This document shows, piece after piece, positions 9,391-19,063 of a stretch of 64,000 nt of DNA. The notes beneath the pieces were generated by a model. The model worked only from the letters and a program-made list of their open reading frames with translations. It was not told the DNA's origin and ran no database searches. The stretch is from the NCBI GenBank assembly GCA_003116975.1, contig BGKB01000146.1:1-64000 (forward strand). Reading direction: 5' to 3'. Numbering within the stretch: position 1 is the stretch's first letter; each line of letters starts with the position of its first letter. The stretch is from Aurantiochytrium sp. KH105 (Eukaryota > Sar > Bigyra > Thraustochytrida > Thraustochytriidae). A program made the position numbers and the translations under genes.

Positions 9391-12300
9391 ATGCCTCGGA
9401 CACGCGCGGCGCGGAGAAAGGCTGCCGCGGGTAGCCGGGCTGCTGTCCCGGCCATGCAAGCGGTTGTCACTCAGCCTACGAGCGTAGAGCTCATCGTTAT
9501 CCTCAAGTGGTCCATCGACGAAGTGACATGCGGGGTCCACCTCCCGTTCACGCTCAGCCAGACAGGGCAAGGCGATGACATCGCGTACACTGTCGGGCGC
9601 GTCTTCACGTCGGGAGAGTCTCGCTTCGCGCAAGGGGACTGCATATGTCGAACAGACAAAGATAGCTTCGAAAGCGACAAAACGGCACACCGCCTGGCGA
9701 TATCTTCAGAGCGCAAAGAGACTGTAGCCTTCCGCAAGGTATTCCATTTCCACACCCGTGACCAAGGTCTTGCCTTTCCTCAAATCGTCGAGAAAGAGCA
9801 GGGCTATTGTTTTACAAATTGGGAAACACCCGGAAACTTTGCTCATCAGTTGGGCATTGGTCCTGATGACTTGCTCGTTCTCGTCAACAATCTACGCGTT
9901 GGCAGCTCGTACATGTCCATGGCTGGAGGTCTCGAGCCGTGGCTGCTCGCATCTCAGCAGCCTATACGCTTGTGCATCATGTGCAAGGAGCGCCCAATCT
10001 TTCGGACCGGAGGTACGCCCCAAACTCCGCGGGGCACTGTGCGGAAGCGAACACACGAAAGCGCGCCCTCGCCCAACAGATTAAGTGAGACCGCATCAGG
10101 CATCTCGAATATAGCTTCACAAGATATTGAAACAACCTCGGTCCTCGCCCGAAGCCCCAAACGCCAAGCTCAAGATGACAGTGCGGCAGAAGGGGATTTG
10201 GGACCTGACGGTCTACTCGTGGCTGAGCAAACCGTCTCTCTCAGCTGCCCCGTCACACTCACGAGACTTCGACGTCCTGTGCGTGGCGCGGAATGCACGC
10301 ACCCTCGCGCGATAGAGCTCGAGTTCTGTCAAAGAGGCCAAAAGTGCCCGCTGTGTGGGAAAATCGTGACGACGGTCGTCAAGGACATGGATCTACAATC
10401 CCTCTTGGCAAGCACACCCGAAAAAGTCATGCAAGCGTCTGTGACATATGATGGAAACAAGTTCACTTTTCGCCCCGTGGTCCCTGCAGGTATCTCCGCC
10501 AGCGCAATTCTCGACGTGGACGGAGACGCAGCGTCCGATGCGCCACTGTCGCCGCGTGACAGCTTTATTGACACTCTCGTCACCTCCATTCTCTCCGTAC
10601 CCGCGCCAAGAGCCAGCTCTGACGCCTCTTCGGTTAAGGAAAATCTCCCACAACCTGCCGCGCCGCCGCAGTCGGTCGCACAAGCAGCTAGCAAGCGCGA
10701 GGCACCCGTGATTAAACGCGAATCTTCGTCACTTGGCGTCACCGCCGAAGGCAAGCTCGGTGCAAGCGATCAACCACAGAGCTTGCACGCGATCCTGTCT
10801 CGCTTCAGCAATGAAGACCTGAATGCCGCTGACAAATTGGCCATGGCCATTTCGGAACTTTCTATCCAGGAGACAAAGGTGATCGGGCAAGGCATGGGCG
10901 CCGAATTCGCTCATCGCGCACGATGGCCACCGTGCCGTCTCGTCGAAGCCAAAGCGAAAAAGCGCATTTTTATCGGCGGCGTGGAGATCCTCTTTCCCCA
11001 TCGCAAGCCGCTCGTCCCGCAGACTCGCGTCATGGTGGAAATGATTGCTTGTCTCAAGAGCAAGTCGCATGCCTTGCTCGAAAGTCCGACAGGAACGGGC
11101 AAAACTGCCGCAACTCTCAGCGCTGCGCTTGGCTGGCAACGCTATCATGACATGCGCGGCTGGGCCGATTTCTCCGGGACGCCTCGCACCATCTACTACT
11201 TGACACGAACACACTCACAAGCGACGCAGGTCGTCGCAGCCTTGCGCGGCATGCCATATCGGCCCATGATTGTTACGCTAGCCAGTCGCGTCAATCTTTG
11301 CTCCAACCAGGCCGTCATGACAGAAGCAGAAGGGTCAAATGAGGGTCTCTCTGCATGCTGCTCGCAAGCTGTCAAGGCGGGCACATGCTTGCCCTTCAAG
11401 CAGCTTCTCAAGTACAATGTCGTGGACCACTTGTACAAGCTCACACGAACCAAGATTGCAGCCACCGCAGACGACGGCCTCTTTGACATTGAGGATCTGC
11501 GTAGCTTTGGGCCCTCTGTACAAGACCATGGGTGTCCCTTTTTTGCATCAAAGGCGCTGCATCCCTCGGCGCAGCTGGTCATTTGCCCATACAATTATGT
11601 CATTGATCCAGACATTCGCAGCGTCGTCATTCCAAATGCGAACGAAGGATCGAGCGTTTTCATCTTCGACGAAGGCCACAATCTTGAAAGTTCATGCCTC
11701 GAGACAGGCTCTTGTACGCTTCGTTTGCCGACCGTGCTCGAGATCGTCAAGGACCTCTGCGTACTTTCTTCGTTCTCCGACTGGATTGCAGAAGAAAACA
11801 TACCCGTGCGCTCACTCGCGTTGGAGGTCATGCTTGTCTTTGACAAGATTGCCCAATTTCTGCTCAATCAGCGCGCTGGGTGGATACGCACGTCCGAAGC
11901 AGACCGTGTGACCAAGGAAGAAAAAACGCGCGAGCTATACAAGCGCGGAGGTATTGCATCTTCAACAGGTACTGCGCTTGCGAGCATGGTGTTTAGGGAC
12001 ATTGGTCTCAGCGAAGCGACTCTTTCCAACGCCGAGGAAGCTCTGGCGAAGATCTTGCGTGCTCTCGCCGATCTCGGCCATGTCAACCCGGACGATGTCA
12101 CAGCGTACGACGCAAGACCACGACAGCTGCGGTCCCTCGCCATGACCGGTGCCAAGTCTCTTCGGGTGCTATCGATGATGAAGAAAATTCCCCAAGACTT
12201 TTATGCCGTGGTGAACGCAACGCGAATCGATGCTGCGGCAGACCTCGTCCACAATTTTCATCGCGACTTTAACGAACCCTCTCACCGTCCCGCACGGACC

Positions 12301-13674
12301 TGCTCTCGCACACATGGGACATACTTGAACCAAAACGTCGGTGAAGTGGAATGGACCGTGGAACTTCGTCTCATGCTCATGAACCCAGGCGCTGTTTTCA
12401 ACGATGTCGCCAGCATTGCGCACTCTGTGATCGTCGCGTCCGGCACGCTCTTCCCCATGAATTCGCATGAGTTTGGCAAGGCCTTTCATGAGCGTCTACG
12501 TGTCAAGGACCGTCAAATTGCCCTTGACCACGTCATCAAGCTCGAACAGCAACTCTACATGAGCGTGATTCCGCGCTCGCCCACGGGCGATCTTCTTGAT
12601 GGATCATACCGGAGTCGTCAGCAACTCGGGCCTTTTCGTTACGAAGCGGCGCTGTTCGAGACAATCCGCGTGGTGCTACGAGACGCCGTCTCCGTCCAAG
12701 GCGGTAGCCTAGTCTTTGTGTCGAGCTTTAAGCAGCTCACAGACCTGGAAAACTTCATGCAACAGAATCACTATGTTGCGAGACTTCAAGCTGAACGCGG
12801 ACCTGTCATTTTCGAGAATACCAGCGTCGAGGACCTCGAGGATGCAGCAAGTGATTTTGATGAAGATAGTGATGATGGCGGGAACGAGTACAACGAAGAC
12901 GAAGAGGACGATACCGGTTACGACGGCTGGCCCTGGGGAAATGCGAGAAGTCGGCACCAGCAGCAGAGGCAGCGAAACGGCGGCTGGAACCGGGGTCAGC
13001 GCAGAGGTCATCCACGAAGGAGAGCGGGGAAACCCAAGTCGGCCTTTGAGCTGGCCAAGGCTCGGTTTCGTGGGGCTGTGGACGCCGGCCAAAGCCCTGT
13101 TCTCTTTGCAGTATTCCGAGGCCGTATGTCCGAGGGCATTGACTTCAAGGATAACTATTGCCGAGCTGTCTTTCTCGTCGGAATTCCTTACCCTGCGCTT
13201 TTTGATAGCGCAATTAAGTACAAGCGAGCGTGGAACGACTCGAAACATGCTGCTGGCGAATCATATGTGCGAGGGGGCGAATGGTATTCGCAGCAAGCGT
13301 TTCGAGCCATGAATCAAGCACTTGGCCGGGTGATTCGCCACAAGAATGACTTTGGTGCCGTTTTCTTCGTTGACGCTCGCCTTGACGATGTTAACATGCA
13401 CCGGCACTTGGCACGCTGGTGTCGAGGGGCCATCAAGCGCGACTTTTTTCCGAGGCTTGTACCGCGCGTCCGTACCTTTTTTGATCAAGTTCCAGAGCAT
13501 CTCAAGAACCCCGCCGCCGCCGCCGCGGAATTGGCTGCTGCCACGCCTTTATCTTCGTCTCAAAACTCGCAAGACAGTTTTCTCTCACTGGGCAGCGCAC
13601 CTCCATCTTCGTCAAACCAAACATCTTCAACGTCGTCGTCGTTGTCTTCGTCGTTGTCGTCCTCGGCAACATAG
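9391..13674 (+). CDS. XPD-family (RTEL1/FANCJ-like) Fe-S DNA helicase with N-terminal SP-RING finger
   Basis: The gene encodes 1,427 residues. The helicase half has Walker A ESPTGTGKT (564-572), Fe-S cluster cysteines C637, C656/C657, C666 and C715, the motif II box DEGH (760-763), and motif V/VI sequence SEGIDF and QALGRVIRHKNDFGAVF (about 1308-1325). Together these identify a 5'-3' superfamily-2 DNA helicase of the XPD/RTEL1/FANCJ/DDX11 group, closest by eye to RTEL1 or FANCJ. Such enzymes unwind G-quadruplexes, D-loops and repair intermediates. Unusually, residues 284-325 form an SP-RING/MIZ finger (SCPVT..R....R..ECTH...CPLCGK; C302, H304, C319, C322), the catalytic finger of SUMO E3 ligases. 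A PDZ-like stretch precedes it (about 148-205). A Glu/Asp-rich then Arg/Gly-rich insert (about 1145-1210) splits the second helicase domain. The C-terminus is Ser-rich. The whole 4.3 kb is one open frame. Confidence 0.93.
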   Translation: MPRTRAARRKAAAGSRAAVPAMQAVVTQPTSVELIVILKWSIDEVTCGVHLPFTLSQTGQGDDIAYTVGRVFTSGESRFAQGDCICRTDKDSFESDKTAHRLAISSERKETVAFRKVFHFHTRDQGLAFPQIVEKEQGYCFTNWETPGNFAHQLGIGPDDLLVLVNNLRVGSSYMSMAGGLEPWLLASQQPIRLCIMCKERPIFRTGGTPQTPRGTVRKRTHESAPSPNRLSETASGISNIASQDIETTSVLARSPKRQAQDDSAAEGDLGPDGLLVAEQTVSLSCPVTLTRLRRPVRGAECTHPRAIELEFCQRGQKCPLCGKIVTTVVKDMDLQSLLASTPEKVMQASVTYDGNKFTFRPVVPAGISASAILDVDGDAASDAPLSPRDSFIDTLVTSILSVPAPRASSDASSVKENLPQPAAPPQSVAQAASKREAPVIKRESSSLGVTAEGKLGASDQPQSLHAILSRFSNEDLNAADKLAMAISELSIQETKVIGQGMGAEFAHRARWPPCRLVEAKAKKRIFIGGVEILFPHRKPLVPQTRVMVEMIACLKSKSHALLESPTGTGKTAATLSAALGWQRYHDMRGWADFSGTPRTIYYLTRTHSQATQVVAALRGMPYRPMIVTLASRVNLCSNQAVMTEAEGSNEGLSACCSQAVKAGTCLPFKQLLKYNVVDHLYKLTRTKIAATADDGLFDIEDLRSFGPSVQDHGCPFFASKALHPSAQLVICPYNYVIDPDIRSVVIPNANEGSSVFIFDEGHNLESSCLETGSCTLRLPTVLEIVKDLCVLSSFSDWIAEENIPVRSLALEVMLVFDKIAQFLLNQRAGWIRTSEADRVTKEEKTRELYKRGGIASSTGTALASMVFRDIGLSEATLSNAEEALAKILRALADLGHVNPDDVTAYDARPRQLRSLAMTGAKSLRVLSMMKKIPQDFYAVVNATRIDAAADLVHNFHRDFNEPSHRPARTCSRTHGTYLNQNVGEVEWTVELRLMLMNPGAVFNDVASIAHSVIVASGTLFPMNSHEFGKAFHERLRVKDRQIALDHVIKLEQQLYMSVIPRSPTGDLLDGSYRSRQQLGPFRYEAALFETIRVVLRDAVSVQGGSLVFVSSFKQLTDLENFMQQNHYVARLQAERGPVIFENTSVEDLEDAASDFDEDSDDGGNEYNEDEEDDTGYDGWPWGNARSRHQQQRQRNGGWNRGQRRGHPRRRAGKPKSAFELAKARFRGAVDAGQSPVLFAVFRGRMSEGIDFKDNYCRAVFLVGIPYPALFDSAIKYKRAWNDSKHAAGESYVRGGEWYSQQAFRAMNQALGRVIRHKNDFGAVFFVDARLDDVNMHRHLARWCRGAIKRDFFPRLVPRVRTFFDQVPEHLKNPAAAAAELAAATPLSSSQNSQDSFLSLGSAPPSSSNQTSSTSSSLSSSLSSSAT

Positions 13675-14036
13675 ATAGAGCTGCTCGGGAAAAAGTTAGC
13701 ATTGATATGTTTGGTGGCACGCGCCTACACAGAAGCAAAAAAGAGCGAGATGGATGACTGACGAGTTTGTTTGAGTCTGCGAGCAGGCTAAAGATTGTAA
13801 AGGAATTTGTACATGTGAAAGTTTTGGTAAGAAATGACACTTGGTCTTTTGATGTTCTAGTCTCGTACCACGCACGAAGCGATATCACATCAGCACGTCG
13901 TGCGCGCGGCGCAAAGTCAGAAGAAGAACAAGTGGCGAACCACCCGTGCAATGCATGCATTGAATCTACTCTCCCAACCCTGTGTGTTCGTTCAAAATCG
14001 TCTTGTTGATTTTTGTATTCTTTTCTGTTTTGTAAA
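13675..14036. other. 362-base convergent spacer
   Basis: This is 3' space between the helicase gene (+) and the HisRS gene (-). No ORF or repeat of note was seen. Confidence 0.6.
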
Positions 14037-15662
14037 TTATTGTGAAGAACCAGCGAGGAGCTCCTTGAGACGAGCAGTGTACTGGTCGCGCGGGACTTCC
14101 TCCTCATCCTTGGAGACAATGTTGCGAATCTTGATCTTGCCGGCCTCGAGCTCAGACTTTCCGATGACGACAGCAAAGGGGATGGCGTTCTTCTCGCAGT
14201 GCTGAACCTGGGTCATGAACTTGGCGCTGGCCTTGTACGAGGTTTCGGCGCTAAGACCGGCCTCCCAAAGCTCGGAGCAGACCTTCATGCGCTCGCGGAG
14301 AATCTCCTGCTTGTCCTCCGCAGTGGCAATGCCTACAACCTGAATTTCGGTCGGGCGACTGGCAACGGCGCCCTCTTGCGACTTTTGACGGTTGGCCACG
14401 ACAGTAAAGAGACGCTCAATGCCGAGACTCACGCCAACGCAAGGAATCTTCTTGTCCTTCTTCTTGCCCTTCTTGGCAAGAAACATACCAACGAGGTTAT
14501 CGTAGCGGCCGCCGCCGGCAACCGAACCAACTTCAGCGCCGACAAGAACAGCCTCGTAGATAACACCCGTGTAGTAGTCGAGGCCGCGGGCCATGCTGAG
14601 GTCAAAGGAAACGCGGTTCGCGGGCACACCATAGCAGTCACAGAATTCAAAAAGGAGCTTCATGGCGTCGAGGCCGGCCTTTGCAGACTCATTGGCGCAG
14701 AGATCCTCGTCTTCGAGAAGCTTGGCCACGAGTTCAGGGCCGCCCTTTTGCTGTGCGTACCCCCAAATCTTTTCCGCGACCTCGCCCGAAATGCCCTTGC
14801 GAATCATCTCCTCCTTGACCTCTGGCCACTCCGTCTTGTCGAGCTTGTCGACAGCCGAGCAGATCGGGCGAAAGAGATCGTCGGGGACGCCGCAGACGGC
14901 AAAGATGCCATCGAGGAGCTGACGGTGGTTGATCTTGACGAGAAAGTCGCCGACATCCAGACCGCCAAGAATGTCCGTGACAATCTTGACGCACTCGGCA
15001 TCCGCAACCATTGGCTCGTACTCGCCTGCAATGTCAATGTCGCACTGGTAGAACTCGCGATAGCGACCCTTGGTCATGACCGGGTTGTCGCGACGGTACA
15101 CGCGAGCAATGTGGTACCGCTTAATGGTCTCGACGCCGTGCTCGGCACAATAGCGGGCAAAGGGGACGGTAAGATCGTAGCGCAGGGCAAGAATCTCGCC
15201 GCCTTGGTCCGCCAGGTCGTAGATGAGCTTGCTGTCCTCGCCGTATTTGCCCGTGAGCGTCTCCTTGAGCTCCGCGACGGGTGTCTCGATGCTCACCGCG
15301 CCGTGGCGCTTGAAGACGCCCTTGATGGTGTCAAAGACACGCTCGCGCACGGCCATCTCCTCGGGGTGGTAGTCGCGCATGCCCAGCGGGGTCTTGGGCT
15401 GGTACTTGCCGCCCTTCTTTTTGCTCTTCTTGGGCGCCGCCTCCGCCTCCTTGCTGGCGCTCTCGCCGCGCAGCTCGAGGACCATCTTTTGCAGGGCCTC
15501 GACGTCGTCGGGGAGACCCGCCGCGAGTTCCTTGAAATCCTTCAAGTACGAGGCCTCGGGCTCGTCCACCACGGCGGCGTTGTTGTCCACGTCGTCCGCC
15601 GCGGTGGCCGCCGTGGCCGCCACGGCGCCGGCGGCAATCGCCGCAGCCGCCACCACCTCCAT
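14037..15662 (-). CDS. HARS: histidyl-tRNA synthetase
   Basis: The gene encodes 541 residues from the ATG at 15662. It is a class II synthetase that charges tRNA-His with histidine. The class II core starts with LGMRDYHPEE. Motif 2 follows around RVYRRDNPVMTKGRYREFYQCDID. The HisRS-specific histidine-A motif reads ARGLDYYTG. Motif 3 is in the GGGRYDNLVG region, and the C-terminal anticodon-binding domain comes last. An Ala-rich N-terminus and a Lys-rich linker precede the core; I see no WHEP domain. The frame stays open upstream to 16001 and contains another in-frame ATG at 15911, which would add 83 residues poor in acids and rich in Ser, Arg, Ala and Thr. This could be a mitochondrial presequence made by alternative initiation. 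A 549-codon antisense ORF is a codon-bias shadow. Confidence 0.96.
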   Translation of the reverse strand: MEVVAAAAIAAGAVAATAATAADDVDNNAAVVDEPEASYLKDFKELAAGLPDDVEALQKMVLELRGESASKEAEAAPKKSKKKGGKYQPKTPLGMRDYHPEEMAVRERVFDTIKGVFKRHGAVSIETPVAELKETLTGKYGEDSKLIYDLADQGGEILALRYDLTVPFARYCAEHGVETIKRYHIARVYRRDNPVMTKGRYREFYQCDIDIAGEYEPMVADAECVKIVTDILGGLDVGDFLVKINHRQLLDGIFAVCGVPDDLFRPICSAVDKLDKTEWPEVKEEMIRKGISGEVAEKIWGYAQQKGGPELVAKLLEDEDLCANESAKAGLDAMKLLFEFCDCYGVPANRVSFDLSMARGLDYYTGVIYEAVLVGAEVGSVAGGGRYDNLVGMFLAKKGKKKDKKIPCVGVSLGIERLFTVVANRQKSQEGAVASRPTEIQVVGIATAEDKQEILRERMKVCSELWEAGLSAETSYKASAKFMTQVQHCEKNAIPFAVVIGKSELEAGKIKIRNIVSKDEEEVPRDQYTARLKELLAGSSQ

Positions 15663-16324
15663 GATTCTTTTTGGCTCCTCCTCTTGCGCGGCGTACGCGC
15701 GAGCGCGAGCGTGCAACGGGTGGTCGCGCGCGGGCGAAGGGCCTGCGAGACGCGCCGCCACGGGCGCCACCGGCGCTCCTGTCGTGTCCGCGAGGCGCTG
15801 CGTGCAACGCGAGGCGGAGCAGTTGCGGATACAAGTTTGCTTTGGTGATTTGGTGGTCGAGGAGGAGGAGGAGGAGATGCATTTATTTATGACGATCGAT
15901 GGGCCCCACATAGAAGTGTATTTAGCGACTTGCCGCGTGGCCTTGTTGGCCTCAAATGTTCTTTGCAATTGTGTAGGGCAGCACAGACCATCGCAGTGCA
16001 CGTCGAATTTGCTTTGCTCTGCTCTTCATGATTGGATCGCATGTGTTTCGGGAACGACACAGGAGTGCATGCAGAAGAAGGGTCTTTTTCTTGCGTTCTT
16101 AGCTAGATTCTTCTTTGCTCAGTAACCTACCATGACGACAAGAGATGAGCAGAGCAAAGCGAAGCAAAGCGAAGCAAAGGAAGGCAAAGCTGAACATACA
16201 GAACAACAACAACATTGAATTTCAAAAGAAGGTCCCTTGCCCCCCAAAGGATAAAAAGGATGGACGGCGAGCAGCATTGTGCATGTCAAAGAAAGGGCTC
16301 AGCAGCAGAAAAAAGGAAAGAACG
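15663..16324. other. HisRS upstream region with in-frame N-terminal extension (to 15911)
   Basis: The first 249 bases upstream of the HisRS ATG are open in frame from an ATG at 15911 and contain a (TCC)n/Ser run. The rest, to 16324, has no gene that I can support. Confidence 0.5.
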
Positions 16325-16960
16325 TTAGAGGTGAGCGCTCGAGACGGGGCCTCCACCAGCCGTGTACAACAGTCGCTGATCCTTCCACATGGTGTACGTC
16401 ATTGGCAGAGCAGCCAGAGTAATGATAAAGAGCACAAAGACGAGCGAGAGGGCAGCGTTTACAGAGGACACCACCTTGGTATCCGTGCGACCTACCAAGA
16501 TGGAAAAGGACTCGCTTTGAATGACGCTGGCCAAGGAGGCTGCAAAGGCAGCAATGAGGCAAAAGACAAAGATAAAGTCAAAAACCCAGTTGAATTTGAT
16601 GACCCCGATCCGAAAATTGCCGAGCGGAGCTCCAGCGTTTGCTGCGAAATAAAAGTGAACGACTGTGAACGTGGAGAAGATGGAGACAAGCAGGCAAAGC
16701 ACCACACAAAACCAGAGCGTGGAGATTGACTCGTTGATTAGAAAGTACGCCGTGGACCCGTCCACGAGCGCGTCCTGCATGTCTCGGGCCATGTCCAGTA
16801 CGCTCGCGTACAATGCCATGGCGACAAAGGCAATCGCAGCCTCTGCCAGACGCATGAATGCCAGCACGCGTGACATGGCGCGCAGCTCGTCTACCGTGTC
16901 CGGCTGCAGGTTGTAGAGGCCGAAGCACGTGAACGACTCGCGGTCGCCATTGTCCAGCAT
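16325..16960 (-). CDS. four-TM membrane protein, MARVEL-like
   Basis: The gene encodes 211 residues from the ATG at 16960; the longer frame opens only with a TTG. Four hydrophobic segments are evenly spaced: one starting about residue 38, a pair in the middle and one near the C-terminus. Short polar loops and short tails complete the layout. This is the shape of MARVEL/tetraspan proteins of vesicle and plasma membranes, but no diagnostic residue fixes the family. The next gene diverges from here with about 400 GC-rich bases between the two starts. Confidence 0.72.
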   Translation of the reverse strand: MLDNGDRESFTCFGLYNLQPDTVDELRAMSRVLAFMRLAEAAIAFVAMALYASVLDMARDMQDALVDGSTAYFLINESISTLWFCVVLCLLVSIFSTFTVVHFYFAANAGAPLGNFRIGVIKFNWVFDFIFVFCLIAAFAASLASVIQSESFSILVGRTDTKVVSSVNAALSLVFVLFIITLAALPMTYTMWKDQRLLYTAGGGPVSSAHL

Positions 16961-17357
16961 CGTCCTTCTCGGCCACAAGCAAAACCCTCAGCCCGCCTGC
17001 GCCGGCGAAGTCAAGCAAGGGACGCTGGTCGCTGCGCAGGCCGTCTTCGCGCAGGCCGCTCTGCCAGCCGGGCGCGCGGCCCTTCGATCCGCACGCGCGT
17101 CGCGACCGCGCGTGCACGTGGCCCGCGGGGCTGTAAATCTACGCGGCGCAAATCAAAGCAAGGCAAATAGGGAACTGGACGGCGCCGCATCGCGCATGTG
17201 CACGCGCTCCGGGAGCCCGCCTCGCGACGGACGCGACGCGACGCAACACGCAGGCGGGCTTGCCGCGGACGATCGCTCTCGGGGCGAGGGCGGGGCAGGG
17301 GAGCAAGAGGACGGCCGGGAGGGGCTCGACGCGTCTCTCGCTGGGCGCGCGCGAGCC

Positions 17358-18929
17358 ATGGCGGGATGCCGGGCCGGGTCCCTCGGCCGGGCGAGGCAGA
17401 GGCCGCCGACACTTGCGCGGTGCCTCGAGGGCAACGACGCGTCGTGGCTGGGACGCGTGGACGCGACGACCTTCACCGCGGTGGATGCCGATGTTCTCGT
17501 ACATTTAGCGTCGCTTCATGAAGAGCTGGAAAGGATCGCCGCGACGAGAAGCCCGCTTAGGGAACTCTTGCCTGGGCCGGAACGGTTCGCGCCTCGCACG
17601 AGGCAACTTGAAGAGCAGGAGCTCCCTGTAACAGCGATGACCGCGCCCGAGGAAGGCAAGCTTGGTAGTGGGATACTTTCCGACGACGTGGAATCGAAAA
17701 TGGATGCTGTCGATTTTGAACCGCGACTCGCACGTATGCGATCTGCGCCAACGGTCTGGGCCGCGACGCATCGATTCGCGCACACAGGACTCTTTTGCAT
17801 GCCGCTCAACACGAGCCCTGGGATCGACAACTTTGTTCCGGACCAAGCCGATTCGACACTACGATTCCCGGAGTTGGCACAGGTCATGAATCTCGACACG
17901 AGCTCTCCTGACCTTTTTGAATCAGGTATCCTATCCACCAATGACTGCGCTACAGAATCTGAGGACTCGACGCGCGACTGGCTTTTCGACACGAAGATGC
18001 CAGAGATCCCCACGCCACCCTTGGCAGCGGAAGTGGACTCCTTTTCTGAGTCGCTCTTGAAACTTGACATTCCCGTTCTCAAACAAGCGCCGCTTTCCGA
18101 CCAGCTCCGTCGCCTTGCCAGCGACGCAGCTCGCGATGGAAATGAAGAAATTTTCGCACTTGCACATCGATGTGCTGAAATGCTCGAGACTGGAAGCACC
18201 CTTCGTGACGTGGAGACTTGCATTCTGGGACGCGCCACCAACGCTTCAAATCCTTTGCGCCAACTTTATTCTCGTCTTCTTGAGACAGCCATCCCGCGAA
18301 TTCAGACACAAATCATGGTCAACGAGGCCCAGCTCTGCGAAGACGAGGCCTTGCGCGAGGTTTGTCGCGAGCTCGCTGCTGTCCGCATCGCTGTGGTGGA
18401 GCGGGCCGTGGAAATGGTATCGTTCATCCTTGACGAGGATACCGCAGTTTTGCTTTGCAAGACGCCAACTTCTTCTTGGGTGCAGACCACAGTGCGCTGG
18501 ATTGTATGCCGAGGCCAGCTTCGTTTTGCGCGTTTCTACGTTGTTCTCGTTTTGCCAGCACCATCATCCAAAGATATGGCGGTGCTGTTGAGTGCGCTCT
18601 GTCGGCTCAGCGGAGGAGGACTTGCCACAGCTTTGCGCATTGTCCCTGACGCATCTGCAGCAGCACGCCTGCTTCGGCACATTCTTTGCACACAATGTAA
18701 TGTGTCGCATTCTACCTTGCCCGAGGACCCTGCATCCTGGAGCACTGAAACTGCTCACGAAGCTCTTTTGCGCTCGATGCCGGACATGAACGCATTGCGG
18801 GCATGCCGTTTTGTCAAAGGATCAGGACAAGATGGCAAGGCTGGCGACCCCTGCACCGCGTTGCTACCAGCAAATGCGCAGAGTGCGCTCAGTCGTTTTT
18901 TTACGCAGCCCATCATGCACGGAAAATGA
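17358..18929 (+). CDS. conserved-looking helical protein of unknown function
   Basis: The gene encodes 523 residues from the ATG at 17358, which has a strong initiation context (GAGCCATGG). The frame is open back to 16929, but that part overlaps the neighbouring gene's start region and is Arg/Gly/Ala-rich. A less favourable ATG lies at 17196. The N-terminal third is acidic and irregular. From about residue 225 the sequence looks alpha-helical, with regular leucines and alanines and helices rich in Glu/Arg (LREVCRELAAVRIAVVERA), as in HEAT/ARM-like or regulatory scaffold proteins. No catalytic motif or membrane segment was seen. It converges on the AP endonuclease gene with 134 bases between the stops. 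Confidence 0.72.
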   Translation: MAGCRAGSLGRARQRPPTLARCLEGNDASWLGRVDATTFTAVDADVLVHLASLHEELERIAATRSPLRELLPGPERFAPRTRQLEEQELPVTAMTAPEEGKLGSGILSDDVESKMDAVDFEPRLARMRSAPTVWAATHRFAHTGLFCMPLNTSPGIDNFVPDQADSTLRFPELAQVMNLDTSSPDLFESGILSTNDCATESEDSTRDWLFDTKMPEIPTPPLAAEVDSFSESLLKLDIPVLKQAPLSDQLRRLASDAARDGNEEIFALAHRCAEMLETGSTLRDVETCILGRATNASNPLRQLYSRLLETAIPRIQTQIMVNEAQLCEDEALREVCRELAAVRIAVVERAVEMVSFILDEDTAVLLCKTPTSSWVQTTVRWIVCRGQLRFARFYVVLVLPAPSSKDMAVLLSALCRLSGGGLATALRIVPDASAAARLLRHILCTQCNVSHSTLPEDPASWSTETAHEALLRSMPDMNALRACRFVKGSGQDGKAGDPCTALLPANAQSALSRFFTQPIMHGK

Positions 18930-19063
18930 CCTTCTGAAAACGCGCCACCGCATTGATCGCACAGGTGTTTTCTTTTTCTTCGCACTTGACAAACCTTGAA
19001 TGTTACGTCTTGTTTGTGCTTGTTTGGCGGCGCGCATTGTTGCGTGAAAATCAAGTTTGTCGG

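Noticed and set aside
14199..15848. 549-codon ORF on the + strand across the HisRS gene
   Set aside because: Fully antisense to a textbook HisRS; it arises from GC-rich third positions and shows no domain.
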